Source: Hyphomicrobiales bacterium (GTDB lineage Bacteria > Pseudomonadota > Alphaproteobacteria > Rhizobiales > Beijerinckiaceae). From it: a stretch of 64,000 nt of DNA. The position numbers were made by a program, and so were the translations under genes. Below are positions 1 to 9,008 of this stretch, one piece after another; position 1 is the stretch's first letter; every line of letters begins with the position of its first letter. Under the pieces are notes generated by a model, which saw only the letters and a list, made by a program, of their open reading frames with translations, had not been told where the DNA came from and did no database searches. Location of the stretch: the NCBI GenBank assembly GCA_019075865.1, contig JAGXAN010000004.1, positions 186,001 to 250,000 on the forward strand, read 5' to 3'.

Positions 1-2
1 GC

Positions 3-113
3 GTGGTTATTCTGGACACTGGCATGATTGCTTATCAAGGCACAACGGCCAGCATCAAGGCGGATCATACCATCCTTGATCGCTTGGTCGGTGTCGGCCT
101 CGCCGAAGTTTGA
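3..113 (+). CDS. ABC transporter ATP-binding protein, 3' end only
   Basis: This is the tail of a gene that begins left of the window. The reading frame from base 3 gives 36 residues beginning VVILDTGMIAYQGT and ending at TGA 111-113. The pattern of a D-loop/H-loop-distal strand (VILDTGMI), a GT step and then a short helix with a hydrophobic end is what the C-terminus of a LivF/UrtE-like ATPase of branched-chain amino acid or urea importers looks like. Only the last few percent of the protein is visible, so the substrate cannot be told and the family call is tentative. It converges on the aldo/keto reductase gene, whose stop codon is 3 bases away. Confidence 0.5.
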   Translation: MVILDTGMIAYQGTTASIKADHTILDRLVGVGLAEV

Positions 114-116
114 GGT

Positions 117-986
117 TCAAGCTTGCGTCATGGCTTCCAGCGCTTCCAGGGCCTGCGGCGGCAATACCAACGCGCCCGCCGCCATATTTTCGCGCAAATG
201 CGCCACGGATGATGTGCCCGCGATGGCCAGAATGTTGGGGGATCGTTGCAGCAGCCACGCCAATGCCACCTGCATCGGAGTAGCACCGAGGATTTCCGCC
301 ACTTCTGAAAGCTGTGCCGAGTGCAGGGGCGTAAACCCGCCGAGCGGGAAATAAGGCACGTAAGCGATGCCGGCGCGGGCGAGGCCGTCGATCATCGCAT
401 CATCGCGCCGCTGGATCAGATTGTAATGGTTTTGCACACAAGCGACGTCGATCATATGCCGCGCATCCGCAAGCTGTTTTGGCGTGACATGACTAAGCCC
501 GATATGATGTATCAGGCCTTGCCTTTGCAGATCCGCCAACACTTCGAGTGGTTCCTCCAGCGAACCTTCTGCCGGGTGATGCGGATGGAACATGCTGCGC
601 AGGTTCACGACCTCCAGAACGTCCAGCTTGAGATTGCGCAGATTGTCATGCACCGCCTGCACCATTTCGTCGGGCGAGAATGCTGGCAACCATTGGCCCT
701 TGGCATCGCGCCGCGCCCCAATCTTGGTTACGATCACCAGATTGTCGGGGTAGGGATGCAGTGCCTCGCGGATGATCTGGTTGGTAATATGCGGCCCATA
801 AAAATCGCTGGTATCGATATGGTTCACGCCCAGTTCCACCGCCTCGCGCAGCACCGCCAGAGCAGCGGCAGGATCCTTGGGCGGGCCGAACACGCCGCGC
901 CCGGCCAATTGCATGGCACCATAACCGAGGCGAGAAACCTGACGTGATCCAAGCGTATAGGTTTCAGCCGAAGCGGTTTTGCTCAT
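117..986 (-). CDS. aldo/keto reductase family protein
   Basis: The product is 289 residues and starts MSKTASAETYTLGSRQVSRLG. The ATG at 984-986 is chosen because an AGGAGTT ribosome site precedes it; an upstream in-frame extension runs through a tandem repeat and is not credible. Family marks are GYGAMQLAG near the start, the catalytic Asp-Tyr pair in HIDTSDFYGPH, the active-site Lys in VIVTKIG, and the NADPH-binding end LAWLLQRSPNILAIAGTSS. Members are cytosolic TIM-barrel oxidoreductases that reduce aldehydes or ketones with NADPH. The natural substrate is not evident. The gene is divergent from the Atm1-type exporter. Confidence 0.9.
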   Translation of the reverse strand: MSKTASAETYTLGSRQVSRLGYGAMQLAGRGVFGPPKDPAAALAVLREAVELGVNHIDTSDFYGPHITNQIIREALHPYPDNLVIVTKIGARRDAKGQWLPAFSPDEMVQAVHDNLRNLKLDVLEVVNLRSMFHPHHPAEGSLEEPLEVLADLQRQGLIHHIGLSHVTPKQLADARHMIDVACVQNHYNLIQRRDDAMIDGLARAGIAYVPYFPLGGFTPLHSAQLSEVAEILGATPMQVALAWLLQRSPNILAIAGTSSVAHLRENMAAGALVLPPQALEALEAMTQA

Positions 987-1080
987 GGGTAACTCCTGAT
1001 AGATGATTTTTATTAAAATTAGCGCCCGCCGGGGTGAAAGCAAGGGATGCAACAAGGTCATGTCAGGGTCGTGGATCACG

Positions 1081-1111
1081 ACTTGGAGCATGACTTGGAG
1101 CATGACTTGGG
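1081..1111. repeat. 12-bp tandem repeat, about 2.6 copies
   Basis: The unit ACTTGGAGCATG is repeated directly at 1081-1092 and 1093-1104, with a partial third copy to 1111. It lies in the divergent intergenic region between the aldo/keto reductase and the ABC exporter. No function is apparent. Confidence 0.7.
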
Positions 1112-1269
1112 CCAAGACGTGGCGCATAAAGCGCCGGCGGCGGGCCTGCATCGGGTCTCCCCCCATACACTTAAAAAATAGAGGGCGTCACGCAATTGGC
1201 GCAAAATGGGTGCGCATTCGGCACTTATGCACTATGTAAGGGCGATATCTTTTTCAGGAATAGTTCCCA

Positions 1270-3195
1270 ATGACCCAACAAGCCCTTGAAAGGGTTCAAC
1301 CCTCGGCCAAGACCAACCGCCATCCGAAGGCCGAAGGCTCTCTGGCCGTCACGGTGCGCAATCTTTGGCCCTACATCTGGCCAAAAGACCGCCATGATTT
1401 GAAATTGCGGGTGTTTCTCGCGCTGGCGCTGATGATCGTCAGCAAATTCGTCAATATGGGCGTGCCGTTTTCGTTCAAATGGGCGACAGATGCCTTGGTC
1501 AATATCGCCAAGCCGGGAACAACCCATGATCTGGCCAATGTCGCCGCCGCACTGAGCGGGCCACTGGTAATCACATTGCTCTACGGCCTGTTTCGTATTT
1601 CCACGACATTGACGCAGCAAGCCCGCGACGCCCTGTTTGCCGCAGTCGCGATGAACGCGGTGCGTCACCTGGCGCTGGATGTGTTCATTCACATTCATCA
1701 ATTGTCGCTGCGCTTTCATCTGGAGCGCAAGACCGGCGGCTTGACCCGTGTGCTGGAGCGTGGCCGCGCCGCCATTGAAACGATTGTTCGCATGGTAATG
1801 CTGACCGCTGTGCCGACAATCGTCGAATTTGTGATGATTCTTGCGGTGCTTTTGTGGAAGTTCAACTGGTATTACGCGCTGGTCGTGGTGCTCACCATCG
1901 TCGCTTACATGTGGTTCACGACTTTTGCTTCCAACTGGCGCATCGGCATTCGCCGGGCCATGAATGAAAGCGACACCGATGCCAATACCAAGGCGATCGA
2001 CAGCCTTTTGAATTATGAGACGGTCAAATATTTTGGTGCCGAGCAGCGCGAGCAATCGCGATACAATGTCTCGATGGAGCGCTTTGAGAAGATGAGCGTG
2101 CGCACCTATACGTCGCTCGCCGTGCTCAATTTTGGTCAGGGCCTGATCTTTTCCGTTGGCTTGATGATCGTGATGGCCATGTGCGTCATCGACATTCGCG
2201 CCGGACGCAACAGCGTCGGCGATTTCGTGCTGATCAACGCCATGATGATTCAATTGTCACAGCCGCTGAACTTCATGGGTATGGTCTATCGCGAGGTCAA
2301 ACAGGCCGTGGTGGACATTGAAATGATGTTCGATATCCTCGACAAGAATCCGGAAATTCAGGACCATGCCAATGCGCCCGACATCCAGGTCACCGAAGGG
2401 CGGGTTCGCTTTGAGGATGTTCGCTTCAGCTATGACCCCGCCCGCGAGATTTTGCGCGGCGTCAGTTTTGAAGTTCCCGCTGGCAAAACCGTCGCAATTG
2501 TCGGCCCATCGGGGGCTGGCAAATCGACCCTCTCGCGCTTGCTGTTCCGGTTTTATGAGCCACAGTCGGGGCGTATCACCATTGACGGCCAGGATATTGC
2601 CGCTGTCACGCAAACCTCGCTCCGCCGCCAGATTGGTATTGTGCCGCAAGACACCGTGCTGTTCAATGACACCATCGCTTACAATATCCGTTATGGCCGT
2701 TGGGATGCGACGCGCGAGGAAATCGAGGAAGCTTCGCGCCTTGCCCAAATCGACAAGTTCATCAAGCTGGTGCCCGGTGGGTTTGATGCGCAGGTTGGCG
2801 AACGCGGGCTGAAGCTGTCGGGGGGCGAGAAGCAGCGCGTTGCCATTGCCCGCACCATTTTGAAGGCACCGCCGATTCTGGTGCTGGATGAAGCCACCTC
2901 CGCCCTCGACACATTCACCGAGCGCGAAATTCAGGATGCGCTCGACCGTGTTTCGAAGGGGCGTACAACCCTCGTTATCGCGCACAGGCTTTCGACCGTT
3001 GTCAATGCGGACGAGATTATCGTGCTGGACAAGGGTGTCATCGCCGAGCGTGGCACGCATGATCAATTGCTGGCCAAGAACGGCATTTATTTTGCGCTAT
3101 GGAGCCGCCAGCGTCAGGTCGATGAAGCACAGGAAGCCCTGCGCCGCGCCGCTGAAGCCGAGGAACCAAGCGTTCGCGTCACAGTTACCGCGTGA
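1270..3195 (+). CDS. Atm1/HMT1-type ABC exporter (fused membrane and ATPase domains)
   Basis: The 641-residue half-transporter has an N-terminal six-helix membrane domain (about residues 45-340) followed by a nucleotide-binding domain. Visible motifs are Walker A GPSGAGKST (412-420), signature LSGGE (516-520), Walker B ILVLDEA (536-542) and the H-loop VIAHRLST. The segment LLNYETVKYFGAE (247-258) is characteristic of the mitochondrial Atm1 / bacterial HMT1 branch, whose members export glutathione-linked sulfur or metal-thiol compounds and need homodimerisation. It should act in the inner membrane. A gene for phosphatidylserine decarboxylase follows 84 bp downstream on the same strand. The family call is firm; the exact cargo is inference. 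Confidence 0.9.
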   Translation: MTQQALERVQPSAKTNRHPKAEGSLAVTVRNLWPYIWPKDRHDLKLRVFLALALMIVSKFVNMGVPFSFKWATDALVNIAKPGTTHDLANVAAALSGPLVITLLYGLFRISTTLTQQARDALFAAVAMNAVRHLALDVFIHIHQLSLRFHLERKTGGLTRVLERGRAAIETIVRMVMLTAVPTIVEFVMILAVLLWKFNWYYALVVVLTIVAYMWFTTFASNWRIGIRRAMNESDTDANTKAIDSLLNYETVKYFGAEQREQSRYNVSMERFEKMSVRTYTSLAVLNFGQGLIFSVGLMIVMAMCVIDIRAGRNSVGDFVLINAMMIQLSQPLNFMGMVYREVKQAVVDIEMMFDILDKNPEIQDHANAPDIQVTEGRVRFEDVRFSYDPAREILRGVSFEVPAGKTVAIVGPSGAGKSTLSRLLFRFYEPQSGRITIDGQDIAAVTQTSLRRQIGIVPQDTVLFNDTIAYNIRYGRWDATREEIEEASRLAQIDKFIKLVPGGFDAQVGERGLKLSGGEKQRVAIARTILKAPPILVLDEATSALDTFTEREIQDALDRVSKGRTTLVIAHRLSTVVNADEIIVLDKGVIAERGTHDQLLAKNGIYFALWSRQRQVDEAQEALRRAAEAEEPSVRVTVTA

Positions 3196-3200
3196 CTTGC

Positions 3201-3235
3201 GCGCCCAATGCCAGCAAAAGCCATGCTTTGGGCGC
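3201..3235 (+). terminator. weak inverted repeat after the exporter gene
   Basis: GCGCCCAA (3201-3208) is complementary to TTGGGCGC (3228-3235) across a 19-nt loop. There is no proper T-run after it, so this may be an attenuating hairpin or chance rather than a terminator. Confidence 0.2.
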
Positions 3236-3279
3236 ACAGCTTTTGATGTTGAAATTATTTTGCAGGAAGAGAATGAAAT

Positions 3280-3978
3280 ATGTCGGTGCTTAAATCCATC
3301 CGCAGCCAGATCGTCCCCATCCATCCGGAGGGCTATATATTCATCGCCATATCGGTATTTCTGGCCATGTTCCTGGGCTGGCTATGGTCGCCGCTGGGTT
3401 GGGTGGGTGCGATTCTTTCGTTTTGGTGCATCACTTTCTTCCGTGATCCGCCGCGTGTTACCCCATTGCGCGACGGTTTGGTGGTCGCGCCTGCTGATGG
3501 CATCGTATCCTCGATTGGTTTTTTCGTGCCCCCGCCCGAATTGGGGCTGGGCGACCAGCCATTGCAGCGCATTTCGATCTTCATGAGTGTCTTCAACTGC
3601 CATGTGAACCGGGCTCCGATTTCCGGGCGGATCAGCCGACTTGCCTACAAGCCCGGTCTGTTCCTGAGTGCCGATATGGACAAGGCCAGTGAGGACAACG
3701 AGCGTTCTGGCATGGTGCTGGAAACCAGCGCCGGCCAATTTGGCGTCGTGCAGATCGCCGGCCTCGTCGCCCGGCGTATTGTCAGCTTTGTGCACGAAGG
3801 CGACCGCCTGAATGTCGGCGACCGGTTTGGCCTCATTCGCTTCGGGTCGCGGGTGGACGTCTATATGCCCGGCACCGTGCGTCCGCAAGTTGGCCTTGGC
3901 ACCAAGGCCGTTGCCGGCGAAACCATATTGGCGGATTTGAACTCCGAGGAAGTCGCCCGCAGTTTCAAGGTTGGCTGA
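3280..3978 (+). CDS. psd: phosphatidylserine decarboxylase proenzyme (short type)
   Basis: The enzyme converts phosphatidylserine to phosphatidylethanolamine at the inner membrane. The 232-residue length is that of the short bacterial class. A hydrophobic N-terminal segment spans roughly residues 17-55. The internal self-cleavage site is the Gly-Ser pair in [12 protein letters not shown] (Gly189-Ser190); in this family the serine becomes the pyruvoyl cofactor of the small alpha subunit. The conserved stretch [16 protein letters not shown] is also present. In many alphaproteobacteria the partner synthase gene pssA lies directly downstream, but here the next gene is cobS on the other strand. 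Confidence 0.95.
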   Translation: MSVLKSIRSQIVPIHPEGYIFIAISVFLAMFLGWLWSPLGWVGAILSFWCITFFRDPPRVTPLRDGLVVAPADGIVSSIGFFVPPPELGLGDQPLQRISIFMSVFNCHVNRAPISGRISRLAYKPGLFLSADMDKASEDNERSGMVLETSAGQFGVVQIAGLVARRIVSFVHEGDRLNVGDRFGLIRFGSRVDVYMPGTVRPQVGLGTKAVAGETILADLNSEEVARSFKVG

Positions 3979-3984
3979 CGCGCT

Positions 3985-4806
3985 CTAGCGCGCCGCCAGA
4001 ATCAGCAGAAAGGCGATTTCCGCCATTTGCTGGGCAGCACCTGCGACATCGCCGGTATGCCCGTTGATCTGGCGCGCCGCTAGCTTGGCGACGGCGTAGG
4101 CGGCAACAATGGCGGCGCCAAGCCCGACAATGAGGTTGGAGAGGCCCGCACCTGCCAGTAGCGGCAACAGCATGACCAGCAGCGTCAATACGCCCATAAG
4201 ACGCAAGGTCATCGGGCCGGGACGCCCGGCTGCCGCCGCCAGCCCGTCAGCTCTGGCAGGTGCCAGCACTAATAGCGGCACAAGGCCGGCAACGCGTGAA
4301 ACCGCCCCCGCCGCAACGAGACTCAGCGCCGCGACCCATGAACCGTGATGCAGCAGCAGCGTCGCCACCAGCCCGATCCGCAGGCTGATCGACAGGATCA
4401 GGGCGAGGGTTCCAAAAGCGCCGATGCGGCTGTCCCGCATGATTTCGAGCTTTCGCGTGGCACTGGCACCGCCGCCAAACCCATCCGCGCAATCGGCCAG
4501 TCCATCCTCATGCATGGCACCGGTCGCCAGCACCAAAGCACTGATGGCCAGAATACTCGCCTGCGTGGCGGGCAGGTGCAAAATATGGCCGACCAGCAAG
4601 CCGAGCGCCCCTATGCCACCAACCACCGCGCCAACCAGCGGCAACATGCCCGCCGCACGCTCAAAGGAAAAGCGGCCAAAGGCATCCCGCTCAAATCCCA
4701 ATATCGGCACGGGTAGCCGGGTGTAAAACCGCAAGCACGACATAAAATCGCGCAAAGCGGGTTCCACCGGCTTCAAAATCGGCGGCAAATTGGCAAATTT
4801 CGTCAT
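3985..4806 (-). CDS. cobS: adenosylcobinamide-GDP ribazoletransferase (cobalamin synthase)
   Basis: CobS joins adenosylcobinamide-GDP to alpha-ribazole(-phosphate) in the last steps of cobalamin assembly. The 273-residue product is strongly hydrophobic with several membrane segments, as expected for this integral inner-membrane enzyme. The signature acidic motif EDGLADCADGFGGG is intact. It is divergent from cobT, which makes the activated lower ligand, with 149 bp between the two starts; that pairing is the classic layout in rhizobial genomes. I saw no B12-box or riboswitch-like fold in the short spacer. Confidence 0.95.
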   Translation of the reverse strand: MTKFANLPPILKPVEPALRDFMSCLRFYTRLPVPILGFERDAFGRFSFERAAGMLPLVGAVVGGIGALGLLVGHILHLPATQASILAISALVLATGAMHEDGLADCADGFGGGASATRKLEIMRDSRIGAFGTLALILSISLRIGLVATLLLHHGSWVAALSLVAAGAVSRVAGLVPLLVLAPARADGLAAAAGRPGPMTLRLMGVLTLLVMLLPLLAGAGLSNLIVGLGAAIVAAYAVAKLAARQINGHTGDVAGAAQQMAEIAFLLILAAR

Positions 4807-4955
4807 AACCTATCTCCTGAAAGCCATTTTTCAAAATTGCAATGCCCTGACAATACAAGGTGGCGCGCCGAATCGTGGCAGCCAAGTATAAAAGCATACT
4901 ATCGTCCACCCGCGTCAATTGCTAAAGGGGGAGGAACCACAGCCAAGGATACCGT

Positions 4956-5972
4956 ATGACCGCCGCATTACCATTTGATGATATTCGCGAACTCTTCAAT
5001 CATTTGCCTGAAGCGGCCACCCATGCCAGCGCCGATATTGCGGCCCGCGATGCGCAATTGACCAAACCGCCGGGTTCGTTGGGCCGGCTGGAGGAAATCG
5101 CCCTATGGCTCGGCGCATGGCAGGGCAAAGCGCGCCCGACCATTGAGCGCCCGCTTGTGGTGGTTTTTGCCGCCAATCATGGCGTGGTGGCGCAGGGTGT
5201 ATCGCCCTTCCCAGCTTCCGTGACCAAAGCGATGATGGCCAACTTCACCTCCGGCGGCGCTGCAATCAACCAGATTTGCGCAACCTACGATATCGGCCTG
5301 AAGGTATTTGAACTGGCACTCGACATTCCAACGCAGGACATTACCCAAACCGCCGCAATGGACGAGAAGGAAGCCGCCGCGACTTTTGCTTTCGGCATGG
5401 AGGCCATATCCGGGGGCACCGACCTTTTGGGCCTTGGCGAAATGGGCATTGGCAATACCACGATCGCGGCGTCGATCTATTACGCGCTCTATGGCGGCAG
5501 CGCTGGTGATTGGGTCGGTCGTGGCACTGGCGTCGATGACGCTGGCCTTGCCCGGAAGACGGCGGCAGTGGAAGCGGCTGTCGCCTTGCACAAGGATCAT
5601 TTGCAAGATCCTCTGGAAGTTCTGCGCCGCCTGGGTGGACGTGAAATTGCCGCCATGGCCGGTGCCATTATGGCTGCGCGCATTGAGCGCGTACCGGTGG
5701 TGCTGGATGGCTATGTGGTCTGCGCGGCCGCGGCCATTCTGCACGCCATGGATCCGGCTTCGCTGCATCATTGTTTTGCTGGCCATGTTTCGGCCGAAGG
5801 TGCCCATGCCCGGGTTTTGCAAAAGCTGGGTAAAAAGCCGTTGCTGGATATGGGGATGCGCCTCGGGGAGGGCAGCGGGGCGGCTTTGGCCATGGGTGCC
5901 ATGAAGGCGGCTTTGGCCTGCCACAATGGCATGGCGACCTTTGCCGAAGCAGGCGTCGCCAACAAGGAATAA
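4956..5972 (+). CDS. cobT: nicotinate-nucleotide:dimethylbenzimidazole phosphoribosyltransferase
   Basis: The enzyme makes alpha-ribazole-5'-phosphate, the activated lower ligand of cobalamin, from nicotinate mononucleotide and dimethylbenzimidazole. The 338-residue product shows TKPPGSLGRLEEIA near the N-terminus, FAANHGVVAQGVSPFP, GEMGIGNTT, and the C-terminal GMRLGEGSGAALAM that carries the catalytic glutamate. The start ATG has a GGGGGAGGA ribosome site upstream (about 4926-4934). It is divergently paired with cobS. The last 15 bases of the gene are repeated just beyond the stop codon. Confidence 0.95.
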   Translation: MTAALPFDDIRELFNHLPEAATHASADIAARDAQLTKPPGSLGRLEEIALWLGAWQGKARPTIERPLVVVFAANHGVVAQGVSPFPASVTKAMMANFTSGGAAINQICATYDIGLKVFELALDIPTQDITQTAAMDEKEAAATFAFGMEAISGGTDLLGLGEMGIGNTTIAASIYYALYGGSAGDWVGRGTGVDDAGLARKTAAVEAAVALHKDHLQDPLEVLRRLGGREIAAMAGAIMAARIERVPVVLDGYVVCAAAAILHAMDPASLHHCFAGHVSAEGAHARVLQKLGKKPLLDMGMRLGEGSGAALAMGAMKAALACHNGMATFAEAGVANKE

Positions 5973-5991
5973 TGGACGTCGCCAACAAGGA
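5954..5991. repeat. 15-bp direct repeat across the cobT stop codon
   Basis: CGTCGCCAACAAGGA occurs at 5954-5968, encoding the last residues of CobT, and again at 5977-5991 after the stop. A degenerate third start (CATCGCCAA) follows near 6000. It looks like a recent small duplication. Confidence 0.7.
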
Positions 5992-6092
5992 TCAACAGGC
6001 ATCGCCAATGCTAAATTTTCAAATAAGGTGCGTCCGCATCATCGCGCCATAGCGCTTCGCGGGATCGACTTTCGGTTGGAGGATGGGTCGTT

Positions 6093-6893
6093 TTGGCATT
6101 TTTTGTAATTTCCAAACTGGCCTGGTTGCTGGCCGCGCCATCCAACTTCTTCATTCTGCTGGTGGCTTTCGGGGCAGGGCTGTCATGGACGCCTGCGGCA
6201 AGGGGCGGGCGCATTGCTTTGACATTTGGCGTTTTGGGCCTGTTCATCGGGGCATTCACGCCATTGGGCAATGCTTTGCTTGCTCCGTTGGAAAACCGCT
6301 TCCCGCTGCCAAACGTCGCCGCCATGACACCCCCTGATGGCATATTAGTTCTGGGCGGGGCCATGGACGAGGATATGAGCGATTTGCGCCATTCCGCCAC
6401 CCTTACGCAGGACGGGTCGCGCATGACCCTCGGTGTGGCTTTGGCGCGCGTCTATCCAAACGCCAAACTGGTTTTTTCCGGCGGTTCGGGGCATTTGCTG
6501 GGGGCCCGCTATACCGAGGCGGACGCCGCCAAAAGTCTTTGGCTGTCGCTAGGTGTGCCCGCTTCGCAAATGCGGTTTGAGGATCGCTCGCGCAACACAT
6601 TCGAGAACGCGCGCTTCACCAAAGCGCTGCTGCATCCGGTCACAGGGCGAGTCTGGCTATTGGTGACTTCGGCTTATCACATGCCAAGGGCTGTGGGGAT
6701 TTTCCGCAAGGCCGGATTTGATGTCGTGCCTGTCCCCACCGCTTATCGCACGAAACCCTGGCCAAAATGGCTGGCGCCCGATTTTGAGGCCAGCCGAAAC
6801 CTGCAAACGCTCGATATTGCCGTGCATGAATGGCTGGGCCTGATCGCTTATCGGCTTAGTGGGCGCACCTCTGCCCTGTTTCCAGCGCCCTGA
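6093..6893 (+). CDS. YdcF/ElyC family membrane protein (DUF218)
   Basis: The 266-residue protein has two N-terminal hydrophobic stretches (about residues 5-30 and 40-60) and a periplasmic-type DUF218 domain. Family motifs are GILVLGGAM, KLVFSGGSG, TFENARFTKALL and LLVTSAYHMPRA. E. coli ElyC of this fold affects envelope and peptidoglycan-lipid homeostasis; the biochemical activity of the family is unsettled. The start is taken as TTG at 6093 because a GGAGGA site sits about 10 nt upstream and the membrane segment begins at once. An ATG at 6083 is in another frame. Confidence 0.85.
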   Translation: MAFFVISKLAWLLAAPSNFFILLVAFGAGLSWTPAARGGRIALTFGVLGLFIGAFTPLGNALLAPLENRFPLPNVAAMTPPDGILVLGGAMDEDMSDLRHSATLTQDGSRMTLGVALARVYPNAKLVFSGGSGHLLGARYTEADAAKSLWLSLGVPASQMRFEDRSRNTFENARFTKALLHPVTGRVWLLVTSAYHMPRAVGIFRKAGFDVVPVPTAYRTKPWPKWLAPDFEASRNLQTLDIAVHEWLGLIAYRLSGRTSALFPAP

Positions 6894-6895
6894 TG

Positions 6896-7168
6896 CTAAT
6901 CAGCGCGTGGCAGACCGAGCCGATAGACCCCGCGAAAATCCGTCGGGTCAACCGGCTTGCCTTTGCGATAAATCACCAGGCGTCCCTCACCGGCAAGAAT
7001 CACGGACCGGCGGCGCACTTCGGTGAGCCAGTGACGCCATGCCAGATCATCCTCGCCAAGGCGTGTGGCATGGGCTTTGGCAGCATCGGTTGGACAAATG
7101 CTCTTGGCAGCACCGGCTTGCGCGCAAACTTGGAGAATCGTTGCATCTAACAGGGGTTTATTGGTCAT
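6896..7168 (-). CDS. DUF3253 small protein
   Basis: The 90-residue product matches the DUF3253 pattern: a helical start, KSICPTDAAKAHA, then WRHWLTEVRRRSVILAGEGRLVIYRKGKPVDP and the ending RGVYRLGLP. The arrangement resembles a winged helix and is basic enough to suggest nucleic-acid contact, but no function is established. Its stop codon lies 2 bases from the end of the convergent ElyC-like gene. Confidence 0.8.
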   Translation of the reverse strand: MTNKPLLDATILQVCAQAGAAKSICPTDAAKAHATRLGEDDLAWRHWLTEVRRRSVILAGEGRLVIYRKGKPVDPTDFRGVYRLGLPRAD

Positions 7169-7304
7169 GCCCTGCCATGACCCAGCGCCCGCGACACGTC
7201 AATCAAAAATGCCGGGCTTGGGCCGAATAATTAGATGCACGACGCCCAAACCTGTCCTAGATTGCAATGCACACCCTTGTCTGCCCCCGCGAGAGAGTCT
7301 CTAG

Positions 7305-7718
7305 ATGACCCAAAAAATTCATACTGGAATTCACAAGCTGCTCGAAGCCGCAAACAGCCAGATCGAGACGCTGCCGGTCAGTGAGGCGATTGGCCTTCTG
7401 GCGGATCCGGAAGTGCTGCTGGTGGACCTGCGCGATCCGCGTGAGCGTGAGCGCGAGGGCAAGGTGCCCGGCGCGTTCCATTGTCCGCGCGGTATGCTGG
7501 AATTCTGGATTGATCCGGCCAGCCCTTATCACAAGGCGGAATTTGCCACCGATAAACGCTTCGTGTTTTTTTGCGCGGGTGGCTGGCGTTCGGCACTGGC
7601 AACCCATGCCGCCCAAACCATGGGCCTGAAGCCGGTGGCGCATATTGAAGGGGGATTTAAGGCCTGGAAGGAGGCCGGCGGCCCAATCGAGCCACCGCAG
7701 CCATCGAAGCGGGTTTGA
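7305..7718 (+). CDS. rhodanese-like domain protein
   Basis: This is a single-domain rhodanese of 137 residues. The substrate-binding and active loop is FFCAGGWRSA, with the catalytic cysteine that would carry a persulfide; LLVDLRDPRERE and the C-terminal HIEGGFKAWKEAGG are typical of the fold. Members transfer sulfane sulfur in the cytosol, but this one has no neighbour that names a pathway. It converges on the lysozyme-like gene, 19 bp away. Confidence 0.9.
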   Translation: MTQKIHTGIHKLLEAANSQIETLPVSEAIGLLADPEVLLVDLRDPREREREGKVPGAFHCPRGMLEFWIDPASPYHKAEFATDKRFVFFCAGGWRSALATHAAQTMGLKPVAHIEGGFKAWKEAGGPIEPPQPSKRV

Positions 7719-7737
7719 TCCCGCCAGCGCGCCAAGC

Positions 7738-8649
7738 CTATTGCTGGTCCAAATCAGAGAGCGCCATTTTGTCGCCGGCTTCGCTGGCATCATTACCATC
7801 GCTGGCCGCCAAACTCTTCTCTTGCTTTTTGGCAGGCTTCAGCCACGCCTGCCATCTCTTGTCATCACCGGCAAAGGCATTGACGTCGACATGCCCCTTG
7901 ATGCCGGCAATGTTGCCGTCTGACTGGAATTGCCAAAAGTCCCATTTACGGTCGCCGTAGGGCACATTGGGCTTGTATTTGGTGCTGCGTACCCAGATCG
8001 GATATTCACTCAAGGCATTATCGGACAAGATACCCTTGTAGAAATCGACCGTCGTGTAGATGATCGGCTTCTTTCCATAGTGACGCTCGAGTTCCTGCAG
8101 CATTTCGCGCATCGCCGCCTGTGTAGGGGCGCGGTGCAGCACCCGCTTGCAGGTCGGTGAGGTTGGGGTCAATTCCACATCCAGAACCGGGGGCAGGGAA
8201 TTCGCCTCTTTGGGCACATGCGCCTCAAACCACTTGATCTGGCTCATCGGGCCACGGCACCAGTAAACGAAATGATAGGCACCCCGGCGAAGCCCTGCGG
8301 CTTTCGAATATTCCCAGTTTCTCCGGAAATTATCGTCTACCCGGTCACCACCTTCGGTGGCTTTCAGATAAGCAAATTTCATACCCGCAGAGTGAACTTC
8401 GCTCCAGTTCACATCACCCTGAAATTTGGAAACATCCACGCCGCGAATGGAAAACGCCTTGGAATAGCCAAGGGCCTGCGTCCATTTTTGAGAAATATGC
8501 ACCTTGCGTTCCGAGTGACGCACATAATGATGGTGGCTCCGGCCAAACCGCTGATAAGCGAGGGCATCCGAACCCACCGCGCCCGAGCAACCGCTCAAGG
8601 CGAATGCTGTTCCTGCCAACAACAATGAGGAGACGAATGGAACTTTCAT
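7738..8649 (-). CDS. GH25-family lysozyme-like lipoprotein
   Basis: The 303-residue protein begins with a lipoprotein signal: a hydrophobic run ending in the lipobox-like ALSGC, with Cys21 as the likely lipidated residue. Residues about 68-270 form a glycoside hydrolase family 25 domain. The acidic signatures are RGVDVSKFQGDVNW at the start, FAYLKATEGG, PPVLDVELT and the late DFWQFQSDG. GH25 enzymes cut the MurNAc-GlcNAc bond of peptidoglycan, so this is probably an envelope-anchored muramidase used in wall remodelling. The tail after residue 275 is charged and probably disordered. Confidence 0.9.
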   Translation of the reverse strand: MKVPFVSSLLLAGTAFALSGCSGAVGSDALAYQRFGRSHHHYVRHSERKVHISQKWTQALGYSKAFSIRGVDVSKFQGDVNWSEVHSAGMKFAYLKATEGGDRVDDNFRRNWEYSKAAGLRRGAYHFVYWCRGPMSQIKWFEAHVPKEANSLPPVLDVELTPTSPTCKRVLHRAPTQAAMREMLQELERHYGKKPIIYTTVDFYKGILSDNALSEYPIWVRSTKYKPNVPYGDRKWDFWQFQSDGNIAGIKGHVDVNAFAGDDKRWQAWLKPAKKQEKSLAASDGNDASEAGDKMALSDLDQQ

Positions 8650-9008
8650 GAGCGATACTCTAACAGATTATGAACGTGTAGCTAGATGTTTAAGCTGGCT
8701 AGGGTAATAAACCGTTAAACTCGGGGGTACGTCGCGCAACAAGAACAAGACTTGTAATGTGTACAGCCATGGGCGCAGGCCTCAACCTATTTGCCTTTAC
8801 CATACCTTGAATCGTCGATTTTTCAAGTCAATCGCGTCCATTCGCCGTAACCTGCGGCATTCGGCCTCTGATTTGCCCTAGCAAAACGGTACCATTTGGC
8901 TACCCGCGCGGCGCTTTCGAAATGCCCTTCGCGCCCATCTTTAGCGCTCGACAGTAAATGCCGAGCCGCTATAGTTGGCGTCAAAATCAATGGGTAATGG
9001 GGAGCATA
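8650..9008. other. divergent intergenic region, 359 bp, no gene seen
   Basis: This stretch separates the divergent lysozyme and SDR genes. I found no tRNA, no convincing small gene, no long inverted repeat and no riboswitch-like fold. It presumably holds the two promoters, but no clear -35/-10 pair could be picked out. Confidence 0.5.

Noticed and set aside
3979-3992. CGCGCT-CT-AGCGCG palindrome between psd and cobS
   Set aside because: The loop is only 2 nt and there is no T-run; it overlaps the cobS stop codon. Likely chance in GC-rich DNA.
4807-4955. Cobalamin riboswitch between cobS and cobT
   Set aside because: No B12-box or extended stem structure was seen; the 149-bp gap is too short for two divergent promoters plus a full riboswitch.
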